A DNA stretch of 64,000 bases from Sinomonas humi (GCF_000802235.1 NZ_JTDL01000129.1:1-64000), one strand, 5' to 3'; positions 1 to 10,816 are shown, numbered from the stretch's first letter. Numbers and translations are program-made. Notes: generated by a model not told the origin, from the letters alone.

Positions 1-29
1 GAGGGAGGGAGGGAGGGAGGGAGGGAGGG
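1..29. repeat. GGGA/GAGG tetranucleotide microsatellite
   Basis: Seven perfect copies of a GAGG tetranucleotide run from the window edge to three bases before the purU stop codon. The plus strand carries at least seven GGG triplets separated by single A residues, a pattern compatible with G-quadruplex formation. The repeat may extend beyond the window. It lies just downstream of the purU 3' end. Confidence 0.9.
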
Positions 30-32
30 CCG

Positions 33-881
33 TCAGTCGAAGACGACGGTGCGCGTCCCGTCAAGCAGCACGCGATGCTCAGCGTGCCACTGGACGGCAC
101 GGCACAGGGTCCGGCCCTCGACGTCCCGGCCGAGCTGCACGAACTGCTCGGGGGTCTTCGAGTGGTCCACCCGGATGACCTCTTGCTCGATGATCGGACC
201 TTCGTCGAGATCGGCGGTGACGTAGTGCGCTGTCGCTCCGATGATCTTGACCCCCCGCGCATGCGCCTGGTGGTACGGCTTGGCGCCTTTGAACGAGGGG
301 AGGAACGAGTGGTGGATGTTGATGGCTCGGCCCTCGAGCGCGCGGCAGAGGTCGTCCGAGAGGATCTGCATGTACCGCGCCAGAACCACAAGCTCGATCC
401 CGTGCTCCTCGACAAGCGCGAGCAGCTTGGCCTCTGCCTCGGCCTTCGTTGCGGACGTCACGGGCAGGTGCACGAACGGAATCCCGTAGAACTCCGCCAT
501 CGGCGCAAGCTCGGTGTGGTTGGACACGATGACGGGCACTTCGATGGGCAGCGCACCGGAGCGCTGCTGGAAGAGGAGATCGTTGAGCGTCCGGCCGTCC
601 TTCGAGCACATGATGAGGGTGCGTACGCGCTCGCCGTCGGTGAAGATGCCGAGCTTCATGTCGAACGCCTCGGCCACCGGCGCGAGCGAGGCCTCGAGCT
701 CCTCGCGCGGCGCGGACGTTGCGACGGTCACCCGCATGAAGAACGTGCCGGTTTCACGGCTTTCGTACTGCCGTGATTCCGAGATGTTGCAGCCCGCTTC
801 GAGCAGGGCTCCGGAGACGGCGTGCACGATCCCGGGGCGGTCGGGGCAGGAGAGCGTCACGATGAACGAGTTGGGTACCAC
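33..881 (-). CDS. purU: Formyltetrahydrofolate deformylase
   Basis: Hydrolyses 10-formyl-THF to formate and THF, balancing the one-carbon pool in the cytoplasm. The 282-residue product has an N-terminal ACT domain (about residues 5-80, SCPDRPGIVHAVSG) and a formyltransferase-type catalytic domain. The latter carries NIHHSFLPSFKGAKPY (about 188-203) and GATAHYV...DLDEGPIIEQ (about 215-233), which hold the catalytic Asn, His and Asp of this fold. The GTG at 881 is chosen because the ACT domain begins directly there and the longer frame to 989 would overlap the upstream oxidoreductase gene. It lies 10 bp behind that gene and may be co-transcribed with it. Length is normal for PurU. Confidence 0.95.
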   Translation of the reverse strand: MVPNSFIVTLSCPDRPGIVHAVSGALLEAGCNISESRQYESRETGTFFMRVTVATSAPREELEASLAPVAEAFDMKLGIFTDGERVRTLIMCSKDGRTLNDLLFQQRSGALPIEVPVIVSNHTELAPMAEFYGIPFVHLPVTSATKAEAEAKLLALVEEHGIELVVLARYMQILSDDLCRALEGRAINIHHSFLPSFKGAKPYHQAHARGVKIIGATAHYVTADLDEGPIIEQEVIRVDHSKTPEQFVQLGRDVEGRTLCRAVQWHAEHRVLLDGTRTVVFD

Positions 882-891
882 GCTGTATAGG

Positions 892-1998
892 TTAGGCGCT
901 CCGCGCCGCTTGGGCGTTTTCGGGCCGGTGGTCTGCCTCGAGCCGCTGGCGGGCCGCGAGGGCAGCGGCGCGGCCCGCCCGCGTCGCACCGATCGTCGAG
1001 GCCGACGCCCCGTACCCCACGAGGAAGAGGCGCGGCTCGCGCACGACGCTCACGCCGTCGTGGGCCATTAGCACTCCGCCGCCGCGCTCCCGGAGTCTGA
1101 GCGGCGAGAGGTGCCCCAGCGAGGCCCGGAATCCGGTGGCCCAAAGGATCGCATCGAGCTCGAGCTCCCTCCCGTCCGCGAGCACGGCGCCGCCCGACGT
1201 CAGGCGCGCGAGAGGCCCGAGCGAGACAAGCACCCCGCTCTCGATGCCATCGCGGTACTGCTCGGTGAGCGGTAGGCCCGTCGCCGCGACGACACTGAGA
1301 GGGGGGAGGCCGGCGCGCGTGCGCTCGCTCACTCGGCGTTCGACGTCGACGCCCCAGTCAGCATCGAATGGCGCCTTCCGGAACTCTGGGGCGCGGCGGG
1401 TCGACCAGAACGTCGTTGCGCCGGCGGCGTCGAGTTGGAGGAGGAATTGCAGAGCTGACGTCCCACCGCCGACGACCAGCACCCGTTGCCCCCGAAACTC
1501 TTCCGCTGAAACGAAGTCGTGGGTGTGCAGCTGCCGTCCGCGGAACAGCTCCTGCCCAGGGTAGTGCGGCCAGTGCGGGCGATCCCAGGTTCCCGTCGCG
1601 TTGATCACCGTCTCAGCCAGCCACTCGCGCCCGTCGACCGCGCGCACGAGGAGAGGTCCGTCGTCGTCCGCGGCCCTCGTCACCGAGGTGACCCTTGCCG
1701 GCCGGAGGATCGGGAGGCCGAAAGTCCGCTCGTACTCGCCGTAGTAGCGGCTTACGACGGCGGAGCTCGGCTCGTTGGGGTCGGGCGCCTCGAGCGGGAG
1801 GCCGGGGAGGGGGTGGAGGCCGTGCGCGGCGTCGAACGTGAGGGACGCCCAGCGGTGACGCCATGCGCCTCCCGCGCCGTCGTTCGCGTCCAATACGACA
1901 TAGTCGTCCCACGGCCCTAGCCCGCGGCGCTGCAGCCAGTATGCGGCGCTCAAGCCAGCCTGCCCTGCACCGATCACGAGGCTTCTCAGTGCTTCCAT
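892..1998 (-). CDS. Flavin-containing monooxygenase-like FAD/NAD(P) oxidoreductase
   Basis: The 368-residue product starts with an FAD-binding Rossmann motif (VIGAGQAGLSAAYWL, about residues 7-21) followed by GGAWRHRW. A second nucleotide-binding motif lies mid-protein (VLVVGGGTSALQ), as in FMO/Baeyer-Villiger type enzymes that use FAD and NADPH. The later LWATGF motif is typical of the same group. The substrate cannot be told from sequence. The ATG at 1998 has an AGGAG ribosome-binding site six bases upstream, which favours it over the in-frame ATG at 2022. The gene is divergent from glyA and precedes purU by 10 bp. A TTGAC-AC-GTCAA palindrome lies just upstream. Confidence 0.8.
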   Translation of the reverse strand: MEALRSLVIGAGQAGLSAAYWLQRRGLGPWDDYVVLDANDGAGGAWRHRWASLTFDAAHGLHPLPGLPLEAPDPNEPSSAVVSRYYGEYERTFGLPILRPARVTSVTRAADDDGPLLVRAVDGREWLAETVINATGTWDRPHWPHYPGQELFRGRQLHTHDFVSAEEFRGQRVLVVGGGTSALQFLLQLDAAGATTFWSTRRAPEFRKAPFDADWGVDVERRVSERTRAGLPPLSVVAATGLPLTEQYRDGIESGVLVSLGPLARLTSGGAVLADGRELELDAILWATGFRASLGHLSPLRLRERGGGVLMAHDGVSVVREPRLFLVGYGASASTIGATRAGRAAALAARQRLEADHRPENAQAARSA

Positions 1999-2010
1999 TC
2001 GGCTCCTAAA

Positions 2011-2022
2011 TTGACACGTCAA
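2011..2022. promoter_or_regulatory. Short palindrome, possible operator
   Basis: TTGACACGTCAA has perfect five-base arms (TTGAC/GTCAA) around two bases. It sits 13 bp upstream of the monooxygenase start codon in the divergent region with glyA. Its position suits a repressor site, but no regulator gene lies adjacent and the binding protein is unknown. Confidence 0.3.
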
Positions 2023-2074
2023 CCACTACTGCAACCGGATCCGAGCTCCCTCTGTTCCCGGACGCTCCGCAGGG

Positions 2075-2080
2075 TAGACT
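2075..2080 (+). promoter_or_regulatory. Putative -10 element for glyA-folD transcript
   Basis: TAGACT matches four of six positions of the sigma-A -10 consensus. It lies about seven bases before the first paired base of the ZTP riboswitch, as expected if the transcript starts with the aptamer. No convincing -35 is visible. Confidence 0.35.
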
Positions 2081-2084
2081 GGCC

Positions 2085-2205
2085 TGGTCGCGACTGGCGT
2101 TGGGTGGATCACCACCGGGGAGCGACGTGCGTCGTCATCGAAGGATTCGAGCCCGGGAGGGCGGCGCGAACGGGACACCGCGGGTCGTACGCCTGGGCCG
2201 GGGGT
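2085..2205 (+). promoter_or_regulatory. ZTP (pfl) riboswitch upstream of glyA-folD
   Basis: The leader carries the features I recall for actinobacterial ZTP/pfl aptamers. There is a 5' strand GTCGCGACTGGCG (2087-2099), a GGTGGATCACCACC hairpin (2103-2116), a closing strand GGGGAGCGAC (2117-2126), and after a variable spacer the hallmark CGCCTGGGC element (2190-2198). GTCGC and GCGAC pair to form P1. ZTP riboswitches sense the folate-deficiency alarmone ZMP/ZTP and turn on one-carbon genes. glyA and folD are classic targets. About 100 bases of expression platform separate it from the glyA start. Confidence 0.85.
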
Positions 2206-2306
2206 CGAGCACGCTGCGCCGTCACGCCCCGCCATCCAGTTCCGGCATGGGCGAAACGGCCGGTAGCCTGACCAGTAGCACGCCGAGCCCAAATCCAGGA
2301 GATCCC

Positions 2307-3599
2307 GTGACCACCGCGAATCCCACCGTGTCCTCCGTCAGCAACCTTCCCCTCGCCGACGTCGATCCTGAGATCGCCGCCGTCCTCGACCAGGAGCTCG
2401 GGCGCCAGCGTGGCACGCTCGAGATGATCGCGTCCGAGAACTTCGCTCCCCGCGCCGTCATGGAGGCGCAGGGGTCTGTCCTCACGAACAAGTACGCCGA
2501 GGGTTACCCGGGGCGCCGCTACTACGGCGGCTGCGAGTACGTCGACATCGCCGAGAACCTCGCGATCGACCGGGTCAAGGCCCTGTTCGACGCCGAGTTC
2601 GCGAACGTCCAGCCGCACTCGGGTGCGCAGGCCAACGCCGCCGCCCTCTCCGCGCTCATCAATCCAGGCGACAAGATCCTGGGCCTCTCCCTCGCGCACG
2701 GCGGACACCTCACGCACGGCATGAAGCTGAACTTCTCCGGGAAGCTCTACCAGGTCGCCGCGTACCAGGTCGAGGAGGACACGTTCCGGATCGACATGGA
2801 CAAGCTGCGTGAGCAGGCGCTCGCCGAGCGTCCGCAGGTCATCATTGCAGGCTGGTCCGCGTACCCGCGCCACCTCGACTTCGCCGCATTCCGCTCGATC
2901 GCGGACGAGGTCGGCGCTTACCTGTGGACCGACATGGCCCACTTCGCCGGCCTGGTCGCGGCCGGCCTGCACCCGAGCCCGGTCCCGCACTCGCACGTCG
3001 TCACCTCGACCGTCCACAAGACCCTCGCGGGTCCCCGTTCGGGCGTGATCCTTGCGAAGCAGGAGTTCGGCAAGAAGCTCAACTCGAACGTCTTCCCCGG
3101 CCAGCAGGGCGGCCCGCTCATGCACGTGATCGCTGCGAAGGCCGTCGCCTTCAAGATCGCGGGCTCGGCGGAGTTCAAGGAGCGCCAGGAGCGCGTGCTC
3201 GAGGGGGCGCGCATCATCGCTGACCGCCTCAACCAGCAGGATGTCGCGGAAGCAGGCGTTTCCGTGCTCACGGGCGGTACCGATGTGCACCTCGTCCTCG
3301 TCGACCTCCGGAACTCGGAGCTCGACGGCCAGCAGGCCGAGGATCTGCTCCACGCCGTCGGCATCACGGTCAACCGCAACGCCGTCCCGTTCGACCCGCG
3401 GCCACCGATGGTGACCTCCGGCCTGCGCATCGGAACTCCGGCGCTTGCGACTCGCGGCTTCGGGGCCAACGAGTTCACGGAGGTCGGGGACATCATCGCG
3501 ACCGCGCTCAAGGGCGGAGCCGACCTCGAATCCCTGCAGGCTCGTGTCGACAAGCTCGCGAATGATTTCCCGCTGTACCCGGGGCACGAGGAGTGGTGA
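2307..3599 (+). CDS. glyA: Serine hydroxymethyltransferase
   Basis: PLP enzyme converting serine and THF to glycine and 5,10-methylene-THF. The 430-residue product has the family signatures [20 protein letters not shown] (about 61-75), HLTHG, and the PLP-lysine segment [14 protein letters not shown] with Lys at about 238. The GTG at 2307 is chosen because AGGAGA lies four bases upstream and homology begins there. The longer frame from 2100 runs through the riboswitch. glyA is the first gene of a glyA-folD operon and its stop overlaps the folD start region. Control is most likely by the ZTP riboswitch. Confidence 0.96.
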   Translation: MTTANPTVSSVSNLPLADVDPEIAAVLDQELGRQRGTLEMIASENFAPRAVMEAQGSVLTNKYAEGYPGRRYYGGCEYVDIAENLAIDRVKALFDAEFANVQPHSGAQANAAALSALINPGDKILGLSLAHGGHLTHGMKLNFSGKLYQVAAYQVEEDTFRIDMDKLREQALAERPQVIIAGWSAYPRHLDFAAFRSIADEVGAYLWTDMAHFAGLVAAGLHPSPVPHSHVVTSTVHKTLAGPRSGVILAKQEFGKKLNSNVFPGQQGGPLMHVIAAKAVAFKIAGSAEFKERQERVLEGARIIADRLNQQDVAEAGVSVLTGGTDVHLVLVDLRNSELDGQQAEDLLHAVGITVNRNAVPFDPRPPMVTSGLRIGTPALATRGFGANEFTEVGDIIATALKGGADLESLQARVDKLANDFPLYPGHEEW

Positions 3600-4531
3600 G
3601 TGCTTCGATGACGTCCGCTGCTTCGACTGGCGCTGTAGTCCTCGACGGAAAGGCCGCCTCGGCGGCCATCAAGGCTGAACTGACCGAACGGGTCGCCGCG
3701 CTCAAGGCCAAGGGCATCACCCCTGGCATCGCGACCGTGCTCGTGGGTGCGGACCCGGCCTCGCAGCTCTACGTGGGCATGAAGCACAAGCAGTCTGTCG
3801 CCATCGGGATGAACTCGATCCAGAAGTCGCTGCCTGCGGATTCCAGCCAGGAGCAGGTTGAGGCGCTGATCGATGAGCTCAACGCGGATCCGACGTGCCA
3901 CGGCTACATCGTCCAGCTCCCGCTGCCCAAGCACCTCAACACGGACGCGATCCTCGAGCGCATCGATCCGGCGAAGGACGCGGACGGGTTGCACCCGACC
4001 AACCTCGGTCGGCTCGTGCTGAACGTGAACCACCCGATCGAGACCCCGTTGCCGTGCACCCCGCGAGGTGTGATCGAGCTCTTGCTCCGCAATGACTACG
4101 ACCTCAAGGGCAAGCACGTCGTGGTCGTGGGCCGCGGCGTCACGATCGGCCGCTCCATCCCGCTGCTGCTGACCCGGCGCGCGATCAACGCGACCGTCAC
4201 GCTCACGCACACCGGGACGCAGGACCTCTCGGAGCACCTTCGCCGTGCCGACGTCATAGTTGCCGCAGCGGGAGTCAAGCACATCGTCAAGCCCGAGGAC
4301 GTCAAGCCCGGAGCGGCCGTGCTCGATGTCGGGGTGACCCGTGAGGACGATCCCGAGGGCGGCAAGCCGAAGGTGTTCGGCGACGTCGATCCGCGAGTTG
4401 CCGAAGTGGCCGGCTACCTTTCCCCGAACCCCGGGGGAGTGGGACCCATGACGGTCGCCCTGCTCATGACCAACGTCGTCGAGGCTGCCGAGCGCCAAGC
4501 TGCCGAGCGCCAGGCCGCGCAGGCCTCCTGA
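3596..4531 (+). CDS. folD: Bifunctional methylene-THF dehydrogenase / methenyl-THF cyclohydrolase
   Basis: Interconverts 5,10-methylene-THF and 10-formyl-THF with NADP, directly using the GlyA product. The sequence shows the substrate Tyr/Lys segment YVGMKHK, the PLPKH segment, [13 protein letters not shown], and the Rossmann motif [15 protein letters not shown] in its actinobacterial form. The GTG at 3596 overlaps the glyA stop as GTGA. A GTG at 3593 and an ATG at 3608 are alternatives, and GAGGAG at 3588-3593 does not settle the choice. The C-terminus has a short duplicated AAERQ stretch encoded by a tandem DNA repeat (about 4489-4518). About 311 residues is slightly long for FolD because of this tail. 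Confidence 0.94.
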   Translation: MSASMTSAASTGAVVLDGKAASAAIKAELTERVAALKAKGITPGIATVLVGADPASQLYVGMKHKQSVAIGMNSIQKSLPADSSQEQVEALIDELNADPTCHGYIVQLPLPKHLNTDAILERIDPAKDADGLHPTNLGRLVLNVNHPIETPLPCTPRGVIELLLRNDYDLKGKHVVVVGRGVTIGRSIPLLLTRRAINATVTLTHTGTQDLSEHLRRADVIVAAAGVKHIVKPEDVKPGAAVLDVGVTREDDPEGGKPKVFGDVDPRVAEVAGYLSPNPGGVGPMTVALLMTNVVEAAERQAAERQAAQAS

Positions 4532-4547
4532 CCGCTCGCCCGATTCC

Positions 4548-4597
4548 TTGCGCCGTCATCTCTGCGGGGTCTGAACCCTGCAGAGGTGACGGCGCAA
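4548..4597 (+). terminator. Long near-perfect hairpin after folD
   Basis: TTGCGCCGTCA...CTCTGC at 4548-4566 pairs with GCAGAG...TGACGGCGCAA at 4580-4597 around a small CTGAA loop. This gives about 20 base pairs with one or two mismatches, followed by TTCTGTCT. It probably terminates glyA-folD. The 3' arm contains GAGGTGACGG, also the core of the two tandem repeat arrays at 7.4 and 57.7 kb. Confidence 0.7.
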
Positions 4598-4626
4598 TTC
4601 TGTCTCGCGGCGAAAAGGCCCCGCAA

Positions 4627-4654
4627 ACTTTCTGAAAGATGCGTTGCAGAAAGT
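4627..4654. promoter_or_regulatory. Inverted repeat upstream of ABC exporter
   Basis: ACTTTCTG (4627-4634) and CAGAAAGT (4647-4654) are perfect inverted arms separated by 12 bases, about 90 bp before the exporter ATPase gene. It could be an operator for a drug-responsive repressor. No regulator gene is adjacent. Confidence 0.3.
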
Positions 4655-4741
4655 GGCCGGAATCCCTTCCGGTGACCCTGCATGTCGAGTAGTGTGCGGT
4701 GAGTGTCGCATGAAGCACGAGGCGTTGCCGGGGGGGCGGTG

Positions 4742-5683
4742 GTGACGAGTGTTCGCGCCGCGCAACCGGTCATCACGGCGCGGAATCTCGTGAAGGCATA
4801 CGGGGATGTCAACGCGGTGGACGGGATCAGCTTCGACGTTCCGGCGGGGGAGTCATTCGGCCTCCTCGGGCCCAACGGGGCCGGGAAGTCTACGACAATG
4901 AGGATGATCGGCGGCGTCAGCCAGCGCACGAGCGGGCAGCTGGACATCATGGGCCTCGACCCCGAACTGCAGGGCCCCGAGGTCCGCGCGCACCTGGGCG
5001 TCGTGCCCCAGCAGGACAATCTCGACGAAGAGCTCCGTGTCCGGGACAACCTCATCATCTACGGCCGTTATTTTGGGCTCTCGCGCAGCTACCTCGCCCA
5101 GCGTGCTGACGAACTCCTCGAATTCGCCCAGCTCGAGGATAAGGCGAAGGCCCGGGTCGACTCGCTGTCCGGTGGGATGAAGCGACGTCTCACCATCGCC
5201 CGTTCGCTCATCAACGATCCGAAGATCCTCCTCTTGGACGAGCCGACGACGGGGCTTGACCCGCAGGCGCGTCACGTCCTGTGGGATCGTCTCTTCCGGC
5301 TCAAGGAGAGGGGTGTGACCCTCGTCCTGACTACCCACTACATGGACGAGGCGGAGCAGCTGTGCGATCGCCTCATCGTGGTGGACAAAGGCCAGATCAT
5401 GGCCGAGGGCTCCCCTGCGGAGCTCATCCGGAAGCATTCGAGCAGAGAGGTGCTCGAGGTCCGGTTCGGCACCGACCGGAACGCGGCCGCTGCCGATCAG
5501 CTGGACGGGACGGGGGACCGGATCGAAGTGCTTCCGGACCGGGTGCTTGTATACAGCGAGAATGGTGAGGAGTCGCTCGAAGTCATCCGAGCGAGGGGGT
5601 TGCGTCCCATGACTTCGCTCGTGCGGCGCGCGTCCCTCGAGGATGTCTTCCTGCGGCTGACGGGGCGGTCCCTCATTGACTGA
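4742..5683 (+). CDS. ABC-2 type exporter, ATP-binding subunit (DrrA/NodI-like)
   Basis: The product of about 313 residues has a complete ABC ATPase: Walker A GPNGAGKST, Q-loop VPQQDN, signature LSGGMKRRL, Walker B ILLLDEPTTGLD and switch His in TTHYMDEAE. A C-terminal DUF4162-like tail (RRASLEDVFLRLTG) follows, as in DrrA-type drug and polyketide exporters and NodI. It should energise the two membrane proteins encoded next, forming a heteromeric exporter. The GTG at 4742 has a G-rich Shine-Dalgarno (4730-4736). A GTG at 4739 and one at 4703 are alternatives. It overlaps the next gene by 8 bp. Substrate unknown. Confidence 0.88.
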   Translation: MTSVRAAQPVITARNLVKAYGDVNAVDGISFDVPAGESFGLLGPNGAGKSTTMRMIGGVSQRTSGQLDIMGLDPELQGPEVRAHLGVVPQQDNLDEELRVRDNLIIYGRYFGLSRSYLAQRADELLEFAQLEDKAKARVDSLSGGMKRRLTIARSLINDPKILLLDEPTTGLDPQARHVLWDRLFRLKERGVTLVLTTHYMDEAEQLCDRLIVVDKGQIMAEGSPAELIRKHSSREVLEVRFGTDRNAAAADQLDGTGDRIEVLPDRVLVYSENGEESLEVIRARGLRPMTSLVRRASLEDVFLRLTGRSLID

Positions 5684-6518
5684 GGACTCAGCCCAGCGCC
5701 TCGAAGTTCAGGCCCCGGAAGTCTCTGCGGCCAAGGCGCGTCGCTGGGGGTCGTTCTACTTCATGGAGCACATGCTGCGCAGCATGCGCGCCTATGCAGT
5801 GACGATCATCGTCACGAGCGTCGGCAATCCGCTCCTCTATCTCTTCTCTATGGGGGTCGGACTCGCGTCGATCGTCGATCGGAGCCCAACAGCGCACTTC
5901 GCCGGCGTCGGCTACCTTGCGTTCGCCGCGCCAGCCCTGCTCGTCTCGAGCTCGGTCATGACGTGCGCGAACGAGATGATGTTTCCCGTCATGGACGGCT
6001 TCAAGTGGCGCCGCATCTACTACGGCCCGCACGTCACACCACTCGTGCCTGGGCAGCTCGCCGCGGGCCACGTCATGGCGGTCGGGGTCCGGCTGCTCGT
6101 GCAGTGCAGCGTGTTCTTCCTCATCATGCTCGCGTTCGGCGCAGCGGTCAGCCCTACCTCGTGGCTCATCATCCCGATCGGTGTCCTCGCAGGAATGGCG
6201 TTCGGAACGCCGCTCATGGCGTATGCCGCCCGGATCGAGAAGGAGAATTTCCAGTTCTCCATGATCCAGCGCTTCATCGTGATGCCGCTCTTCCTCTTCT
6301 CAGGCACGTTCTACCCGCTCGAGACGATGCCCCGGGCCATGCAGTGGATCGGGTGGATTTCCCCGCTATGGCATGGGAATCAGCTCGGTCGCCTCGCGAC
6401 GATAGGGCTCACTGAGCCGCTGTGGCTCGTCGCCGTCCACGTCGTCTATCTCGCGGCCCTCGGCGTCATAGGCATGATCTGGGCGCGCCGCAACTATGCG
6501 AGACGAATGAACGCATGA
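5676..6518 (+). CDS. ABC-2 type exporter permease 1
   Basis: The 280-residue integral membrane protein has about six hydrophobic segments and the ABC-2 family signature near the C-terminus (FLFSGTFYPLETMP...WISPLWHG). It is one of two unequal permeases that should pair with the upstream ATPase. The TTG at 5676 overlaps the ATPase stop by 8 bp. The first 28 residues are hydrophilic, so an internal start such as the ATG at 5764 cannot be excluded. It ends in an ATGA overlap with the second permease, showing tight translational coupling. Confidence 0.85.
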   Translation: MTEDSAQRLEVQAPEVSAAKARRWGSFYFMEHMLRSMRAYAVTIIVTSVGNPLLYLFSMGVGLASIVDRSPTAHFAGVGYLAFAAPALLVSSSVMTCANEMMFPVMDGFKWRRIYYGPHVTPLVPGQLAAGHVMAVGVRLLVQCSVFFLIMLAFGAAVSPTSWLIIPIGVLAGMAFGTPLMAYAARIEKENFQFSMIQRFIVMPLFLFSGTFYPLETMPRAMQWIGWISPLWHGNQLGRLATIGLTEPLWLVAVHVVYLAALGVIGMIWARRNYARRMNA

Positions 6519-7345
6519 GCATCCTGCACGACGACGACTACATCCTTGCGCCTGATCGGCGCCCTTTGAGCGCACTCTACTCCCGAAACGCCCGTGCAGT
6601 GATCGAGCGGGGATTCCGGGTCATCAAGAGCCAGAACTGGGTGGTGCTCGTCTCCGGCTTCTTCGAGCCGGTGTTCTACCTGCTCTCCATGGGCATCGGC
6701 CTCGGGCGGCTCGTCGGATCGGTGCAGGGGCCAAGCGGTGCGCCGATCAGCTACGCGGCGTACATCGCTCCTGCGCTGCTCGCAGTTTCCGCGATGAATG
6801 GGGCAATCTACGACTCGACGTGGAACATCTTCTTCAAGATGCACTTCGGGAAGCTGTATCAGAGCATGCTCTACACGTCGCTCGGGCCGTTCGACATTGC
6901 CGTCGGCGAAATCTTCATGGCACTGTTCCGCGGCTTCCTGTACGCCCTCGGGTTCACCGGCGTGATGGCGGTCATGGGGCTCATTGCGACTCCGTGGGCG
7001 CTACTGCTAGTCCCGGCTGCGGTCACGGTCGCGTTCGGCTTCGCGAGCTTCGGGATGGCGATCACAAGCTACATGAAGACGTTCCAGCAGATGGACGTCA
7101 TCACGTTCGTCATGCTCCCCATGTTCCTTTTCTCCGCCACGTTCTACCCGCTCAGCGTGTACCCGGAGCCGGTCCAGTGGGTCGTCGAGGCGCTCCCGCT
7201 GTGGCATGGGGTCGAACTCATGCGCGAGATCAGCACGGGCGCGTTCAGCGTCCTGACCCTGGTCCATCTGCTCTATTACCTGGTCATGATCCTCGTGGGC
7301 CTCGCCTTTACGACGCGGCGACTCCGTGCCCTCTTCCTCCGCTAG
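6515..7345 (+). CDS. ABC-2 type exporter permease 2
   Basis: The 276-residue membrane protein is paralogous to the preceding permease, with the same C-terminal signature (FLFSATFYPLSVYP...ALPLWHGVELMRE) and about six membrane segments. The ATG at 6515 makes a 4-bp ATGA overlap with permease 1. The frame open further upstream (to 6422) reads through permease 1 and is not used. With the ATPase it completes a likely 2:1:1 exporter of NodIJ/DrrAB type. The gene is followed by the 85-bp repeat array rather than an obvious simple terminator. Confidence 0.85.
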   Translation: MSILHDDDYILAPDRRPLSALYSRNARAVIERGFRVIKSQNWVVLVSGFFEPVFYLLSMGIGLGRLVGSVQGPSGAPISYAAYIAPALLAVSAMNGAIYDSTWNIFFKMHFGKLYQSMLYTSLGPFDIAVGEIFMALFRGFLYALGFTGVMAVMGLIATPWALLLVPAAVTVAFGFASFGMAITSYMKTFQQMDVITFVMLPMFLFSATFYPLSVYPEPVQWVVEALPLWHGVELMREISTGAFSVLTLVHLLYYLVMILVGLAFTTRRLRALFLR

Positions 7346-7362
7346 CCCCACCCAACCTCCGT

Positions 7363-7750
7363 CCAACCGTCACCTCCCGACCGTGCGCCGTCGTCCGTTG
7401 GTCACGTAACGACGGTGGGTGAGGTGTGAGCACCGTCGGGAGGTGACGGTTGGATGGAAGGGCGGGTGTGCGCCGTCATCCGTTGGTCACGTGAAGACGG
7501 TGGGCGAGGTGTGAGCACCGTCGGGAGGTGACGGTTGGATGGAAGGGCGGGTGTGCGCCGTCGTTTGTTGGTCACGTGAAGACGGTGGGCGAGGTGTGAG
7601 CACCGTCGGGAGGTGACGGTTGGATGGAAGGGCCGGTGCGCGCCGTCGTCCGTTGGTCACGTAACGACGGTGGGCGAGGTGTGAGCACCGTCGGGAGGTG
7701 ACGGTTGAACGTGGGCGCACCGTCGGGAGGTGACGGTTGGATGGAAGGGC
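7363..7750 (+). repeat. Tandem 85-bp repeat array with GGGAGGTGACGG core
   Basis: The core CACCGTCGGGAGGTGACGG begins at 7431, 7516, 7601, 7686 and 7718. The first four starts are exactly 85 bp apart, and the last step is 32 bp. A half unit (7386-7430) precedes them. An inverted copy of the core (CCAACCGTCACCTCCCGAC) opens the array at 7363. Each core forms a 6-bp hairpin ACCGTC/GACGGT with loop GGGAGGT. Some units hold a second hairpin (CCGTCGT...ACGACGG) around a CACGTA/CACGTG core. The array fills most of the 444-bp gap between the exporter and the next gene. The open frames seen through it are not credible genes. Confidence 0.9.
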
Positions 7751-7789
7751 GGGGTCCGAGTGCCTTGCCGGTCTGGGAGAATGGTTCCT

Positions 7790-10236
<2,447 letters not shown>

Positions 10237-10240
10237 GGCG

Positions 10241-10816
10241 ATGACGGGCCGACTCGCAGGGCAGACCCAAGCGCTGGGCGGGGAAGTTCCCCTGGTCGGC
10301 GTCATCCTCGGCTTCCCAGACGACATCGCTGCGGAGCTGCGGAAATGGCGCGCGTCTTTCGGGGACCCCGTTGCCGACGTCATTCCCGCCCACATCACTC
10401 TTGTGACGACGACGGAAACCGAGGACTGGAACGCGGCCGTCAAGCATGTGCGCGCAGTCGCGGCGCGCCAGGTGCCGTTTCGGGTGACCCTTCGCGGCAC
10501 CGGATCGTTCCGGCCCGTCTCCGACGTGGTCTACCTCGAAGTGACGGAGGGCTTCGAAGAGTGCGTGCGCCTTCACTGCGAGCTGCAGCGAGGGCCGCTC
10601 GAGCGAGATCTTCCTTTCCCCTACCACCCGCACGTGACAGTGGCCCACGACGTCGACGCAGAGCGGCTCGACGAGGCCGAGGAAGCGTTGAAGAACTACA
10701 GCACATCCTTCACAGTCGCTAGCATGGGGCTGTATGAGCACGACTCCGATGGCTTCTGGCAATTACGGGAAGAGCTCGACTTCAGGGGGGAGACGCCGGC
10801 GCCGCGCGGGTCCTGA
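10241..10816 (+). CDS. 2'-5' RNA ligase / 2H phosphoesterase superfamily protein
   Basis: The 191-residue protein has the two HxT/S motifs of the 2H phosphoesterase fold, HITLVT (about residue 48) and HVTVAH (about residue 131), spaced as in the LigT/YjcG group. Members act on 2',3'-cyclic or 2'-5' phosphodiesters in RNA. The true substrate is not known. The ATG at 10241 follows the trpS stop by 4 bp with TGAGG just before it. Its 3' end overlaps the next gene by 83 bp in a different frame. Confidence 0.8.
   Translation: MTGRLAGQTQALGGEVPLVGVILGFPDDIAAELRKWRASFGDPVADVIPAHITLVTTTETEDWNAAVKHVRAVAARQVPFRVTLRGTGSFRPVSDVVYLEVTEGFEECVRLHCELQRGPLERDLPFPYHPHVTVAHDVDAERLDEAEEALKNYSTSFTVASMGLYEHDSDGFWQLREELDFRGETPAPRGS

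Noticed and set aside
2085-2205. Glycine riboswitch upstream of glyA
   Set aside because: The GGAGAG tandem-aptamer features are missing. The ZTP elements fit much better.
2100-2306. N-terminal extension of GlyA
   Set aside because: The frame is open but runs through the riboswitch, and a good ribosome-binding site precedes the GTG at 2307.
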